24,157 bases of DNA from assembly GCA_944385065.1 (NCBI GenBank), contig CALWVX010000006.1:1-24157 (forward strand), in the 5' to 3' direction. Position numbers and translations under genes: made by a program. This DNA comes from an uncultured Oscillospiraceae bacterium. GTDB taxonomy: Bacteria; Bacillota; Clostridia; Oscillospirales; Oscillospiraceae. Positions 1 to 8,746 of this stretch are shown here, in pieces (within the stretch, counting starts at the first letter, position 1; each line of letters starts with the position of its first letter). The notes beneath the pieces were generated by a model that was not told the origin of the DNA, did no database searches, and worked only from the letters and a program-made list of their open reading frames with translations.

Positions 1-77
1 GTGGTCATAACGAGCACGACTGGAAATCGTGTAGCCGCTGAAACGGCTCGAGGGTTCGAATCCCTCCTACTCCGCCA
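1..77 (+). tRNA. tRNA-Ser(GGA), 3' portion, cut by window edge
   Basis: This is the 3' part of a serine tRNA whose 5' acceptor strand and part of the D arm lie outside the window. The anticodon stem is CACGA (15-19) with TCGTG (27-31), closing a 7-nt loop CTGGAAA, so the anticodon is GGA at 22-24 and reads UCC/UCU codons. A long variable arm typical of class II tRNAs follows (stem AGCCG/CGGCT, 33-48). The T arm is GAGGG-TTCGAAT-CCCTC (50-66). The 3' acceptor strand CTACTCC, discriminator G74 and an encoded CCA (75-77) finish it. The missing 5' strand would be expected to begin GGAGTAG. Confidence 0.95.
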
Positions 78-78
78 C

Positions 79-116
79 GTCGGAGCAAGCTATGTATCGC
101 TTGCTCCGACTTTTTT
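79..116 (+). terminator. Intrinsic terminator of tRNA-Ser
   Basis: A perfect 12-bp stem (79-90 with 99-110) with an 8-nt loop is followed directly by six T residues (111-116). It begins one base after the tRNA CCA, so it ends the tRNA transcript. Confidence 0.93.
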
Positions 117-120
117 AAAA

Positions 121-310
121 GTCAGAGCGCGCTCACGCCGCTGCTCCTCCTTTCCAAATCGCAACCGCCTACGCTGGGTTGCGATTTGGGTCCGCCGCTT
201 CGCGGCGGTTTATCTGAGCATAAGGAAATATCGATTTTAACCGCCCAGTCCCAAACGAAAGGATGTCCTTTCGTTTGGGACTCCGGCCGCCCAGAGGGCG
301 GCTGTTTGCG
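121..310. repeat. Cluster of four perfect inverted repeats between tRNA-Ser and the superoxide reductase gene
   Basis: There is no credible gene in this stretch. It holds four consecutive perfect hairpins: 154-166 with 177-189 (13 bp, 10-nt loop); 192-198 with 202-208 (7 bp, TTC loop); 247-263 with 266-282 (17 bp, 2-nt centre); and 286-292 with 296-302 (7 bp, AGA loop). Some are followed by short T runs and could act as weak terminators. The dense array is more like clustered REP/BIME-type repeats than a single terminator. Copies elsewhere in the genome cannot be checked from here. Confidence 0.6.
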
Positions 311-369
311 TTAAAGCGCTTTGCTGCTGGCTTCGAGTTTCTTTCTCCGCATAATTTTTGCCGCCGGAC

Positions 370-398
370 TTGCGGGGAGAGAGAGGATATACTATAAT
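370..398 (+). promoter_or_regulatory. Sigma-A-type promoter of the superoxide reductase gene
   Basis: A perfect -10 TATAAT (393-398) lies 17 bp after a weak -35 TTGCGG (370-375). Transcription would start near 405, about 50 bp upstream of the ATG at 454. No operator such as a PerR box was recognised with confidence. Confidence 0.7.
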
Positions 399-453
399 GA
401 GGACAGGCGTAACATTCCGCCTGTGATTTTTGAAAAGCGAGGTGCGGTCAAAT

Positions 454-822
454 ATGAAATTTTATCGCTGTGACCACTGCGGCAACATTGTCACCTTTGT
501 GCACTCTGCGGGTGTGCCGGTGATGTGCTGCGGGCAGAAAATGACAGAGCTGGTGCCCGGAACCAGCGATGGAGCCGCTGAGAAGCATGTCCCGGTGGCG
601 GTTGTGGAGGGGAATATGGTGACCGTCCAGGTTGGCTCGGTGGAACATCCCATGCTGGAGGAGCACCATATCGAGTTCATTGCCATCGAGACCAACCAGG
701 GCAGCCAGATCAAGTATCTCAAGCCCGGCGAGAAGCCCAGAGCCCAGTTTGTTCTGGCCTATGGCGAGACGCTGACGGCGGTTTACGAGTACTGCAATCT
801 CCACGGACTGTGGAAGGCCTAA
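454..822 (+). CDS. Desulfoferrodoxin / superoxide reductase (2Fe type)
   Basis: This 122-aa cytoplasmic protein reduces superoxide to hydrogen peroxide without releasing oxygen, which is the usual anaerobe strategy. The N-terminal desulforedoxin-like domain has the rubredoxin-type Fe(Cys)4 ligands C6, C9, C25 and C26. The C-terminal catalytic domain carries the square-pyramidal Fe site ligands H45, H65, H71, H117 and C114. Their spacing matches the known desulfoferrodoxin ligands (20, 6 and 3 residues apart). The conserved Glu-Lys pair E43-K44 precedes H45. The ATG at 454 is chosen because MKFYRC is the family N-terminus and GCGAGGTG lies just upstream; a TTG at 430 would add eight unsupported residues. 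The gene is monocistronic with its own promoter and a strong palindromic terminator. Electron donors such as rubredoxin are not encoded nearby. Confidence 0.95.
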   Translation: MKFYRCDHCGNIVTFVHSAGVPVMCCGQKMTELVPGTSDGAAEKHVPVAVVEGNMVTVQVGSVEHPMLEEHHIEFIAIETNQGSQIKYLKPGEKPRAQFVLAYGETLTAVYEYCNLHGLWKA

Positions 823-841
823 GGAAAGCCTGATCAGAAAC

Positions 842-871
842 GGGCGCGGCCGGCATATGCCGGCCGCGCCC
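842..871. terminator. Bidirectional terminator between convergent superoxide reductase and amidase genes
   Basis: A perfect 30-bp palindrome (842-856 with 857-871) sits in the 62-bp gap between two converging genes. It can fold the same way on either strand, with a T-containing tail on the plus side (ATCTTGTTT). Confidence 0.8.
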
Positions 872-884
872 ATCTTGTTTCCGG

Positions 885-1706
885 TTAGGATCCGGCGAGA
901 ATTTGATTCAGCCGGTACAGCATCTGAACGACTTCTTCCCGGGTGGCGAAAGAGCGATACCGCTCTCCGGCCGCATCCCCGGCCACCACGCCGGCCTCCC
1001 GGGCCCAGAGCCGGGCCTGTTCCGACCAGGCGCTGGGGGCCCACTGGGCCCGCTGCGTCAGATAGCGGTCCATCATTTCGTCAAACTTTTCCTGGGTCAT
1101 GTCCCCGTCCTCCTCCTCATCCTCCTGAATGTCTCCGCCCAGCATGAGCCGGGCCACGTCCTGGCGGAACTGGTCCATGGTGACGCCGTGCTTGGGCCAC
1201 CAGTGGAGCACGTCCCCGTGGCCGCTGGCGACGCCCAGGGCGTTGCCCTCCGCATGGCAGATGACCACGCCCGGCTTCAGGGGGTCCAGCTGAAACTGGG
1301 TGCACAGCAGGGCGGTAAGAGCGGCCGCATTGCGGTAAATAGCCCGGAAATAGGCCTCGTTGGCGGCCACGTCATAGCCCACCATCTGTCCGCCCTGATA
1401 GGTGTGACCGGCGGGCTCGCAGCACTCGAAGGACAGATGGGTGTCGTTGGCACTGCGGCCGGAGGGACCGGTTCCCGCGTGCCAGCCACGGATCGTCCAG
1501 GGCAGCGTCTGGATGGCTCCGTCCCGGGAGACAAAGGCGTGGACGCACTTGGCCACCCCGGGGCGGTCCCAGCTGCGGATAAACACCTGGGGGTCAGGCT
1601 GGGCAACCCCCACCGAGTGGACCATGACGCCCTGGGGAATCAGGGGGCGGCCCGCCAGATAACAGTCGTTGCGGGTGAGAAATTGCTGGGTCAGCGCAAG
1701 TTCCAT
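885..1706 (-). CDS. N-acetylmuramoyl-L-alanine amidase (Amidase_2/PGRP fold), phage-lysin-like
   Basis: This 273-aa protein probably cleaves the bond between N-acetylmuramic acid and L-alanine in peptidoglycan. Candidate zinc ligands, by analogy with AmpD and T7 lysozyme, are H30 (in VMVHSVG), H163 (in SGHGD) and H173; H76 and H151 are also notable. An acidic linker (about residues 192-202) leads to a C-terminal repeat-like segment (about 203-273) with W-x-A-x-x-GVVAGD...TREEVVQML, resembling an SLH-type wall-binding repeat. There is no signal peptide, as in endolysins released by holins. The start at 1706 follows a GGAGG; an upstream extension to 1820 encodes no family residues. A small hairpin (1720-1737) lies just before the ribosome site. 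No holin or other phage gene is adjacent, so it is either a domesticated lysin or a prophage remnant. The exact bond cleaved is inferred. Confidence 0.85.
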   Translation of the reverse strand: MELALTQQFLTRNDCYLAGRPLIPQGVMVHSVGVAQPDPQVFIRSWDRPGVAKCVHAFVSRDGAIQTLPWTIRGWHAGTGPSGRSANDTHLSFECCEPAGHTYQGGQMVGYDVAANEAYFRAIYRNAAALTALLCTQFQLDPLKPGVVICHAEGNALGVASGHGDVLHWWPKHGVTMDQFRQDVARLMLGGDIQEDEEEDGDMTQEKFDEMMDRYLTQRAQWAPSAWSEQARLWAREAGVVAGDAAGERYRSFATREEVVQMLYRLNQILAGS

Positions 1707-1753
1707 AGCGTCCTCCTTTCCCGTCGTGCCCGACGGGCGTTTTATCCTATGCC

Positions 1754-1799
1754 GGCGGACCCGAGGAGGTGAAATGTAGGCGGACCCGCGGAGGTGAAA
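1754..1799 (+). repeat. Tandem 21-bp direct repeat abutting the nhaC promoter
   Basis: Copies 1754-1774 and 1779-1799 share GGCGGACCCG-N-GGAGGTGAAA with one mismatch and a 25-bp period, about 2.4 helical turns. The second copy ends four bases before the -35 box at 1804. The position suits a regulator binding site upstream of the promoter. Each copy also contains a Shine-Dalgarno-like GGAGGTG. Confidence 0.75.
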
Positions 1800-1803
1800 C
1801 CCG

Positions 1804-1832
1804 TTGACAGAGCGGCGCATTTCCTTTAAAAT
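1804..1832 (+). promoter_or_regulatory. Strong sigma-A promoter for the NhaC antiporter
   Basis: Consensus -35 TTGACA (1804-1809), a 17-bp spacer and -10 TAAAAT (1827-1832). Transcription should start near 1839, about 45 bp before the ATG at 1884. Confidence 0.85.
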
Positions 1833-1883
1833 AAAACATTACAGACCGGCGGGGACAATTCCCCCGGGAGAGGGAGGAGTATT

Positions 1884-3215
1884 ATGGAGACAGAGAACAA
1901 GAAGCGGGGCAATCCGGCCGCCCTGCTGCCGATTTTAGTATTTTTGGTTTTATATCTGGGGCTGGGACTGGCCTTCGAGTACGGGCTCCACATCTATCAG
2001 GGATTTTACAATATCCCCATTGTGGTGATCTTCCTGGTGGCCCTGATGGTGGCCTGCTTTCAGAATCGGGCGCTGAAATTTGACGACAAGCTGGCTGTCA
2101 TGGCGCAGGGCGTGGGCGACAAGAATATCATGACCATGATCCTGATTTTCCTGGTGGCCGGCGTATTTGTGGGAGTTACCGGCCGCAGCAGCGCCGAGGC
2201 GGTGGCCTACTTCCTGCTGTCGGTGGCTCCGGCCTGGGCGTCGGTGGCGGTGCTGTTTGTGGCCGCCTGCTTTGTGTCCACCGCCATGGGCACCTCGGTG
2301 GGCACCATTACCCTGATCGTCCCCATCGCCGTGGCGGTCTCCCAGGTGTCCGGCTTCTCTCTGCCCCTGTGCATCGGGTCGGTGATGGGCGGGGCCATGT
2401 TCGGGGACAATCTGTCTTTTATCTCTGATACCACCATCGCCGCCTGCAGCACCCAGGAGTGCGAGATGCGGGACAAGTTCCGGGCCAACTTCAAAATCGC
2501 CCTGCCCGCCGCCCTGGCCACCCTGGCGGTGATCCTGGCGGTATCGGCCAGCGAGGGCGTGGGTCAGCTCACCATCCCGGACTACAATCTGCTGCTGCTG
2601 ATCCCCTATGTGCTGGTGCTCATCGGGGGACTGGCGGGCATGAACGTATTTCTGGTGCTGCTGGTGGGAATCCTGGCGGGAATTGTGATTACCCTGGCCA
2701 CCGGGACCATGGACTTTATGACCATGCTGTCCGGTATGGGCAGCGGGGCCTCCGGAATGTTCGAGACCATTATGGTCACCATTCTGGTGTCCGCCATGTG
2801 CGCTCTGATCCGGGCCCACGGGGGCTTCGAGGCGCTGCTGGCATTTATCCGCCGGGTGTTCCGGGGGAGAGTGGGCGGCCGTCTGGGCGTGGGTCTGCTG
2901 GTGGGCGCCATGGACATTGCCACCGCCAACAATACGGTGGCCATCGTCATGGCCGGCCCGATTGCCAAGGAGATCAGCCAGGAGTACGGCATCACCCCCA
3001 AGGAGTCGGCCTCGCTGCTGGACACCTTCTCCTGCATCTTCCAGGGAATTATCCCCTACGGCGCCCAGATGCTCATTGCCGTGTCCACCGCCCTGGATCT
3101 GGGCGGGGAGGTGTCTGCGTTCCAGGTGATTCCCTATCTGTTCTACCCCTATCTGCTGGCGGTGTCGTCGATTGTGTTCATCCTGGCCTGGGCGGGCAAG
3201 GGCAAAAAGAAATAA
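1884..3215 (+). CDS. nhaC: Na+/H+ antiporter, NhaC family
   Basis: This 443-aa integral membrane protein has about 11-12 hydrophobic helices and belongs to the NhaC branch of the ion-transporter superfamily. The family exchanges Na+ (in some members coupled to organic substrates such as malate/lactate) for H+. Recognisable features are the polar intramembrane segment GGAMFGDNLSFISDTTIAA (about 170-188), a typical NhaC signature, and the paired motif AMDIATANNTVAIVMAGP in the second half (about 342-359), consistent with the family's inverted internal repeat. The charged C-terminus is GKGKKK. The ATG at 1884 follows GGGAGGAG. The gene has its own consensus promoter preceded by a 21-bp direct repeat and ends in a terminator hairpin. 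The transported substrate cannot be settled from sequence alone. Confidence 0.9.
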   Translation: METENKKRGNPAALLPILVFLVLYLGLGLAFEYGLHIYQGFYNIPIVVIFLVALMVACFQNRALKFDDKLAVMAQGVGDKNIMTMILIFLVAGVFVGVTGRSSAEAVAYFLLSVAPAWASVAVLFVAACFVSTAMGTSVGTITLIVPIAVAVSQVSGFSLPLCIGSVMGGAMFGDNLSFISDTTIAACSTQECEMRDKFRANFKIALPAALATLAVILAVSASEGVGQLTIPDYNLLLLIPYVLVLIGGLAGMNVFLVLLVGILAGIVITLATGTMDFMTMLSGMGSGASGMFETIMVTILVSAMCALIRAHGGFEALLAFIRRVFRGRVGGRLGVGLLVGAMDIATANNTVAIVMAGPIAKEISQEYGITPKESASLLDTFSCIFQGIIPYGAQMLIAVSTALDLGGEVSAFQVIPYLFYPYLLAVSSIVFILAWAGKGKKK

Positions 3216-3239
3216 GGAAATCAAGCATACAGGCCGGTG

Positions 3240-3270
3240 GGGCCGCCGCATCTGCGGCGGCCCTCTGTTT
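3240..3270 (+). terminator. Terminator after nhaC
   Basis: An 11-bp perfect GC-rich stem (3240-3250 with 3253-3263) with a very tight loop is followed by TCTGTTT. It separates nhaC from the nuclease gene starting at 3303. Confidence 0.75.
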
Positions 3271-3302
3271 CTCCGGCCCTGTCTGTCACGGGAGGAACCG
3301 CT

Positions 3303-4163
3303 ATGAGACGGATTAATCAGAAACTGACCGCCCTGTTGCTGCTGCTGGCCCTGCTGGCCGGCTGTGCCCAGCAGGGCCCGGCCCTCTCTCTGGAGGAGGT
3401 GCCGGAATACAGCGGAGAGCCCTATGTGGTTCTGGAGAACAACGAGCCCTCCTTTACCCAGGAGGAGATGGAGACCATTCCGTCGGAGGAATATAGTCCG
3501 CTGGACCTGCTGGGCCGGTGCGGCACGGCGGTGGCCCGGGTGGGGCTGGAGACCATGCCCACCGAGGAGCGGGGAGAGATCGGACAGGTGAAGCCCAGCG
3601 GCTGGCAGACCGTGCGGTATAACGGACTGGTGGATGGAAATTATCTGTACAACCGCTGTCACCTCATCGGCTTTCAGCTCACCGGGGAGAACGCCAATGA
3701 GGAAAACCTGATCACCGGGACCCGCTATCTGAATGTGGAGGGGATGCTCCCCTTTGAAAACCTGGTGGCTGATTATGTGGAGGAGACGGGCAACCATGTG
3801 CTCTACCGGGTCACGCCCGTTTTCCAGGGGTCCGAACTGGTGGCCCGGGGGGTGGAGATGGAGGGCCTGTCCGTGGAGGACGGCGGCGAGAGCGTGCGGT
3901 TTCACGTCTATGTCTACAATGTCCAGCCCGGCATTGTGATCGACTATGCCACCGGTGAGAGCTGGCTGGAAGGGGAGGAGTCCCAGGAGGACACGGAGCT
4001 CCTGGAGGTCACCTATGTCCTCAATACCAACACCATGCGGTTTCATCTGCCCGACTGCCCCTCGGTGGACGAGATGAAGCCCCAGAACCGCCGGGAGACC
4101 GATGAGAGCCGGCAGGAGCTGATCGACCGGGGGTATACGCCCTGCGGACAGTGTGATCCGTGA
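3303..4163 (+). CDS. Secreted lipoprotein DNA/RNA non-specific endonuclease (EndA/NucA-like)
   Basis: A 286-aa protein with a lipoprotein signal peptide: basic MRRINQK, a leucine-rich core and lipobox LLAGC, with lipidation expected at C21. The nuclease domain (about 85-215) has the beta-beta-alpha-metal signature of DNA-entry nucleases. This comprises RCHLIGFQL with the probable general base H120, then NEENLITGTRYLN containing the metal-binding asparagine region, and the following EGMLPFEN. The usual DRGH motif is replaced by NRCH, as is common in streptococcal/clostridial EndA-like proteins. A C-terminal module (about 236-286) has H248, C252, C281 and C284, resembling small metal-binding domains found on Gram-positive surface nucleases. 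It probably degrades extracellular nucleic acid at the membrane face. The start at 3303 follows GGGAGGAA. A role in DNA uptake is possible, but no competence gene is nearby. Confidence 0.87.
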   Translation: MRRINQKLTALLLLLALLAGCAQQGPALSLEEVPEYSGEPYVVLENNEPSFTQEEMETIPSEEYSPLDLLGRCGTAVARVGLETMPTEERGEIGQVKPSGWQTVRYNGLVDGNYLYNRCHLIGFQLTGENANEENLITGTRYLNVEGMLPFENLVADYVEETGNHVLYRVTPVFQGSELVARGVEMEGLSVEDGGESVRFHVYVYNVQPGIVIDYATGESWLEGEESQEDTELLEVTYVLNTNTMRFHLPDCPSVDEMKPQNRRETDESRQELIDRGYTPCGQCDP

Positions 4164-4269
4164 CCGAATGTGGGGATTTTTCACAAAGAGGGGCGAAAAA
4201 ATCGGACAAGTTTTTTCAAAATAAAAAGAGGAATATGCCGACGAATTTCGTATAAGAAAATAGGAAACA

Positions 4270-4286
4270 CCGCGGCTGCGCCGCGG
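4270..4286 (+). other. Hairpin directly ahead of the dgt ribosome binding site
   Basis: A 7-bp perfect GC stem (4270-4276 with 4280-4286, TGC loop) ends immediately before the GAGAGGAGG ribosome site of dgt. It has no T run, so it is more likely an mRNA leader structure affecting stability or translation than a terminator. Upstream (4164-4269) the DNA is AT-rich, with a TATAAG at 4251-4256 but no convincing -35 box. Confidence 0.5.
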
Positions 4287-4303
4287 GAGAGGAGGCGGAA
4301 GCG

Positions 4304-5308
4304 ATGACGATACGGGAACAGATCCAGCAGTGGGAGGACGAGAAACTCTCTCCGCTGGCCTGCCGCTCGTCCCGGAGCCGGGGCCGTGCCCGGTCGGAGG
4401 AGGAGTGTCAGGTGCGTACGCCCTTTCAGCGGGACACAGACCGGATCGTCTACTCCAAGGCCTTTCGCCGACTGAAACACAAGACGCAGGTGTTCCTTCA
4501 GCCCGAGGGGGACCACTACCGGACCCGCATGACCCATACTCTGGAGGTCAGCCGCATTGCCCGGACCATTGCCCGCGCCCTGTCCCTCAACGAGGACCTG
4601 ACCGAGGCGGTCGCCCTGGGCCACGACCTGGGACACACGCCCTTCGGCCATGCGGGGGAGCGGCTGCTCAATCAGGTGATGCCCGGGGGCTTTGCCCACT
4701 ACAAGCAGTCGGTGCGGGTGGTGGACCGGCTGGAGAAGAACGGCGAAGGGCTCAACCTCACCTGGGAGGTGCGCAACGGCATCGTCTGCCACACCAAGGG
4801 ACAGCAGGCCGCCACCCTGGAGGGACAGGTGGTCCGGCTGGCCGACCAGATTGCCTATATCAACCACGACATCGAAGATGCCCTGCGGGGCGGCGTCATC
4901 TACCCCATAGACATTCCCCTGGAGGTGTCCCGGGTGCTGGGCTTTACCCACGGCGCCCGCATTGACGCGCTGGTCAAGGATGTGGTGGAGGCCAGCCGGG
5001 GGCAGGATTCCATCCGTCAGTCCCCCCAGGTGGGGGAGGCCATGGCGGCGCTGAAGGAATTTATGTTCCAGAACGTCTATACCAATCCTCTGGCCAAGGG
5101 AGAGGAGGGCAAGGCCCAGGAGCTGCTGCTGCGGCTGTTTGAGCACTACCGGAGCAATCCCGATGAACTTCCCTCGGATTTCCAGGCCATCCGGGAGGAG
5201 GAGGGAGTGGACCGGGCGGTGTGCGACTATATCGCCGGCATGACGGACCCCTTCGCGGTGGAGCGGTATAAGGAGCTGTTTATTCCCATGGGCTGGACGC
5301 TGAAATAG
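4304..5308 (+). CDS. dgt: Deoxyguanosinetriphosphate triphosphohydrolase-like HD-domain protein
   Basis: A 334-aa cytoplasmic HD-superfamily phosphohydrolase expected to convert dNTPs (classically dGTP) to deoxynucleoside plus tripolyphosphate. The metal ligands of the HD fold are visible: H78 in MTHTLEVSR, H107-D108 in GHDLGHTPFGH, and D181 in LADQIAYINHD. The N-terminal region has the family pattern TPFQRDTDRIVYSKAFRRLKHKTQV. The length fits the short clostridial dGTPase-like group rather than the longer E. coli Dgt, so the preferred substrate is uncertain. The start at 4304 follows GAGGAGGCGG. It precedes dnaG by 66 bp on the same strand, a common clostridial arrangement that couples dNTP pool control to primase and the primary sigma factor. 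Confidence 0.92.
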   Translation: MTIREQIQQWEDEKLSPLACRSSRSRGRARSEEECQVRTPFQRDTDRIVYSKAFRRLKHKTQVFLQPEGDHYRTRMTHTLEVSRIARTIARALSLNEDLTEAVALGHDLGHTPFGHAGERLLNQVMPGGFAHYKQSVRVVDRLEKNGEGLNLTWEVRNGIVCHTKGQQAATLEGQVVRLADQIAYINHDIEDALRGGVIYPIDIPLEVSRVLGFTHGARIDALVKDVVEASRGQDSIRQSPQVGEAMAALKEFMFQNVYTNPLAKGEEGKAQELLLRLFEHYRSNPDELPSDFQAIREEEGVDRAVCDYIAGMTDPFAVERYKELFIPMGWTLK

Positions 5309-5374
5309 CATAAACAGGGCGGAATCAGGTCAACAATAGGGAATAGCCCGATCTTTGGACAGGAGGGAGCGTAT

Positions 5375-7137
5375 TTGCCCATACCCGAGCGCTTTTTGGA
5401 CGAGCTGCTGGCCCGGACCGATATTGTGGATCTGGTCGGTGAGTCCGTCCGGCTGACCAAAAAGGGGAACAGCTATTGGGGCTGCTGCCCGTTCCACAGC
5501 GAGAAAACCCCCTCTTTCCACGTGGTGCCCGACCGGCAGATGTACAAGTGCTTCGGCTGCGGAAAGGGGGGCGGGGCCATCAACTATGTGATGGAGCTGG
5601 AAAATCTGACCTTTCGGGAGGCGGTGGCCTATCTGGCCCAGCGGGCGGGAATGGAGATGCCGGAGATGCGGGGGGACTCCCCCGGCGCGCAGGAGCGGCG
5701 CAAGCGCATTCTGGAGATCAACCGCCAGGCCGCCCTGGCCTTCCACCGGTGGCTCAAGGCTCCGGAGGGGGCCCCGGGACTGGACTACCTGAGACGGCGG
5801 GGGCTTTCCGGCCGGACCATCACCGCCTTCGGCCTGGGCTTTGCCCCGGAGGGCTGGGACAATCTGATCCGTGCCCTGGGGGAACAGGGCTATGACAAGC
5901 GGGACCTGCTGGACGCGGGGCTGGCGGTGAACAACAAGGACGGCCGCATCTATGACCGCTTCCGCAACCGGGTCATGTTCCCCATCATTGACGTGCGGGG
6001 CAATGTCATCGGCTTCGGGGGGCGGGTGATGGACGACTCCACCCCCAAATACCTCAACTCCCCGGATACCCCGGTGTACAACAAGAGCCGGAACCTCTTT
6101 GCCCTGAACATCGCCCGCAAGTCAAAGGCAGGGCGGGTGATTCTCACCGAGGGGTATATGGACACCATCTCCCTGCACCAGGCGGGCTTTGACAGCGCGG
6201 TGGCCTCTCTGGGCACCGCCCTCACCGAGGAACACGGACAGCTGCTGTCCCGCTACTTCAAAGAGGCCATCATCTCCTATGACGGGGACGGGGCCGGGGT
6301 GGCCGCCGCCCAGCGGGCTATCCCGCTGCTGGAGAAGGCGGGGCTGAAGGTCCGGGTGCTCCGGGTCACCGGGGCCAAGGACCCGGACGAGTTCATCAAG
6401 GCCTATGGCCGGGACGCCTTCGCCCGGCTGCTGGACCAGAGCGAGAACCAGGTGGACTATCGTCTGGACCAGCTGCGGCGCAACTATAATCTGGAGGATG
6501 ACAGCCAGCGGGTGGCCTTCCTTCAGGAGGCCGCCGGCCTGATCTCCACCCTCCGCAGCGCGGTGGAGCGGGAGATCTACGGGGGCCACGCCGCCCAGGC
6601 GGCGGGCGTGAGCCCCGAGACCATGAAGCTGGAGGTGGAGCGGGCGCTGCGCCAGCGCCAGCGCCGGGCCCAGAAGCAGCAGGAGCGCCGGGACCTGGCT
6701 CCGGTCAGCCAGCTTCAGCCCAAGGCCCGGAGCCTGCGGTATGACAACATCCGTTCCGCCCGGGCGGAGGAGGGGCTGGTCCGGCTGCTGATCCTGGACC
6801 CCGGTCTGGCGGATCAGATGAGCGGGGTCCGGGAGGAGGAGTTCTCCTCTCCGCTGCTGGGGCGGGCCTTCGGGCTGCTGCGCCGGCGGGCGGAGGAGGG
6901 ACTGTCCACCCAGCTGGCCGGTCTGGCCGGAGAGCTGACCGGAGAGGAGATGGACCACCTGGCCCAGGTGGCCGATCAGCCGGAGTCCACCGCCAACAGC
7001 GGGCAGGCCATCCGGGATTACATATCCGTGATCCGGGGCGAGTCCCTTTTGCGGGACAGCGGGGCCAGCAAAGAGGAGCTTTTGCTGGCCGCCCAAAAGA
7101 AATATCAAAAGAAAAAAGCATATGTGGAGGATGAACC

Positions 7138-7141
<4 letters not shown>
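5375..7141 (+). CDS. dnaG: DNA primase DnaG
   Basis: A 588-aa primase that synthesises RNA primers at the replication fork. The N-terminal CHC2 zinc-binding domain uses C38, H41, C59 and C62, with the standard 2-17-2 spacing. The catalytic core includes the basic segment around YNKSRNLFALNIARK. The TOPRIM fold has EGYMD (about 258-262) and SYDGDGAG (about 299-306) as metal-binding acidic motifs. The C-terminal third is the less conserved helicase-interacting region. Translation starts at a TTG (5375) preceded by GGAGGGAG; no ATG nearby keeps the conserved IPERFLDELLARTDIVDLV start. The stop overlaps the rpoD start by 4 bp (ATGA), indicating translational coupling in the macromolecular synthesis operon. 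Confidence 0.97.
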
Positions 7142-8451
<1,310 letters not shown>

Positions 8452-8602
8452 AAAGTTAGAAAACGTTCCAGTTTTGGGGCGCAGTTTTCGGGGCCCCCGC
8501 GGGAGCCCAGCGAAGCGGGTCCCGTGGGGAGAGCCGGAATAACGAAATGAGCGAGCTTTGCCCACAGGGCGAAGCGAGTGATATGGAGTCTGTGACGGCG
8601 AC

Positions 8603-8648
8603 GCGCCACCTCTCCCGCTCCAAGAAGCTGAAGGACTTCCTGAACTGA
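8603..8648 (+). pseudogene. Displaced 3' end fragment of rpoD
   Basis: This is the second copy of the rpoD terminus, in frame to encode R-H-L-S-R-S-K-K-L-K-D-F-L-N and a TGA stop, but with no start or upstream coding sequence. The Pro of the functional copy is Leu here, as expected for DNA no longer under selection. Confidence 0.8.
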
Positions 8649-8654
8649 AATCAG

Positions 8655-8705
8655 ATCAATAAAAGGATCCCGTCCGGCAGCGCCGGACGGGATCCTTTTA
8701 TTGAT
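8655..8705. terminator. Bidirectional terminator shared by convergent rpoD and rnc regions
   Basis: A perfect 24-bp stem (8655-8678 with 8682-8705) closed by an AGC loop. The outer part of each arm is A/T-rich (TTTTATTGAT leaving the stem on either strand), giving a U-rich exit in both directions. It now lies about 200 bp beyond both stop codons because of the intervening DNA. Confidence 0.9.
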
Positions 8706-8707
8706 TC

Positions 8708-8746
8708 CTACTTGCTTGGATGAGACTCCAGCTTTTTAATGGCCGC
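8708..8746 (-). pseudogene. Probable displaced 3' end fragment of rnc
   Basis: On the minus strand this segment reads AAIKKLESHPSK and then TAG (8708-8710), two bases before the shared terminator stem. Its segment 8728-8746 matches the true end of rnc (8917-8935) at 18 of 19 bases, the functional gene reading AAIEKL. It looks like an earlier rnc terminus left beside the terminator when DNA was placed between. A chance match to the end of an unrelated lost gene cannot be excluded. Confidence 0.5.

Noticed and set aside
79..302. CRISPR array
   Set aside because: The repeats are inverted, not direct, differ from each other, and no spacers of regular length or cas genes are present.
430..453. 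TTG start at 430 for the superoxide reductase gene
   Set aside because: It would lie before the ribosome site and add residues not found in the family; ATG 454 gives the canonical MKFYRC start.
1950..4184. A 744-codon open frame on the minus strand opposite nhaC and the nuclease gene
   Set aside because: It is rich in His, Gln and Gly with no domain. It lies wholly antisense to two well-supported genes and is a by-product of high GC codon use.
4251..4256. TATAAG as the -10 box of a dgt promoter
   Set aside because: No -35-like hexamer occurs 16-18 bp upstream, so a promoter here was not called.
8454..8602. Insertion sequence between the rpoD end repeats
   Set aside because: No transposase frame or terminal inverted repeats were found, and a 48-bp duplication is far longer than typical target-site duplications.
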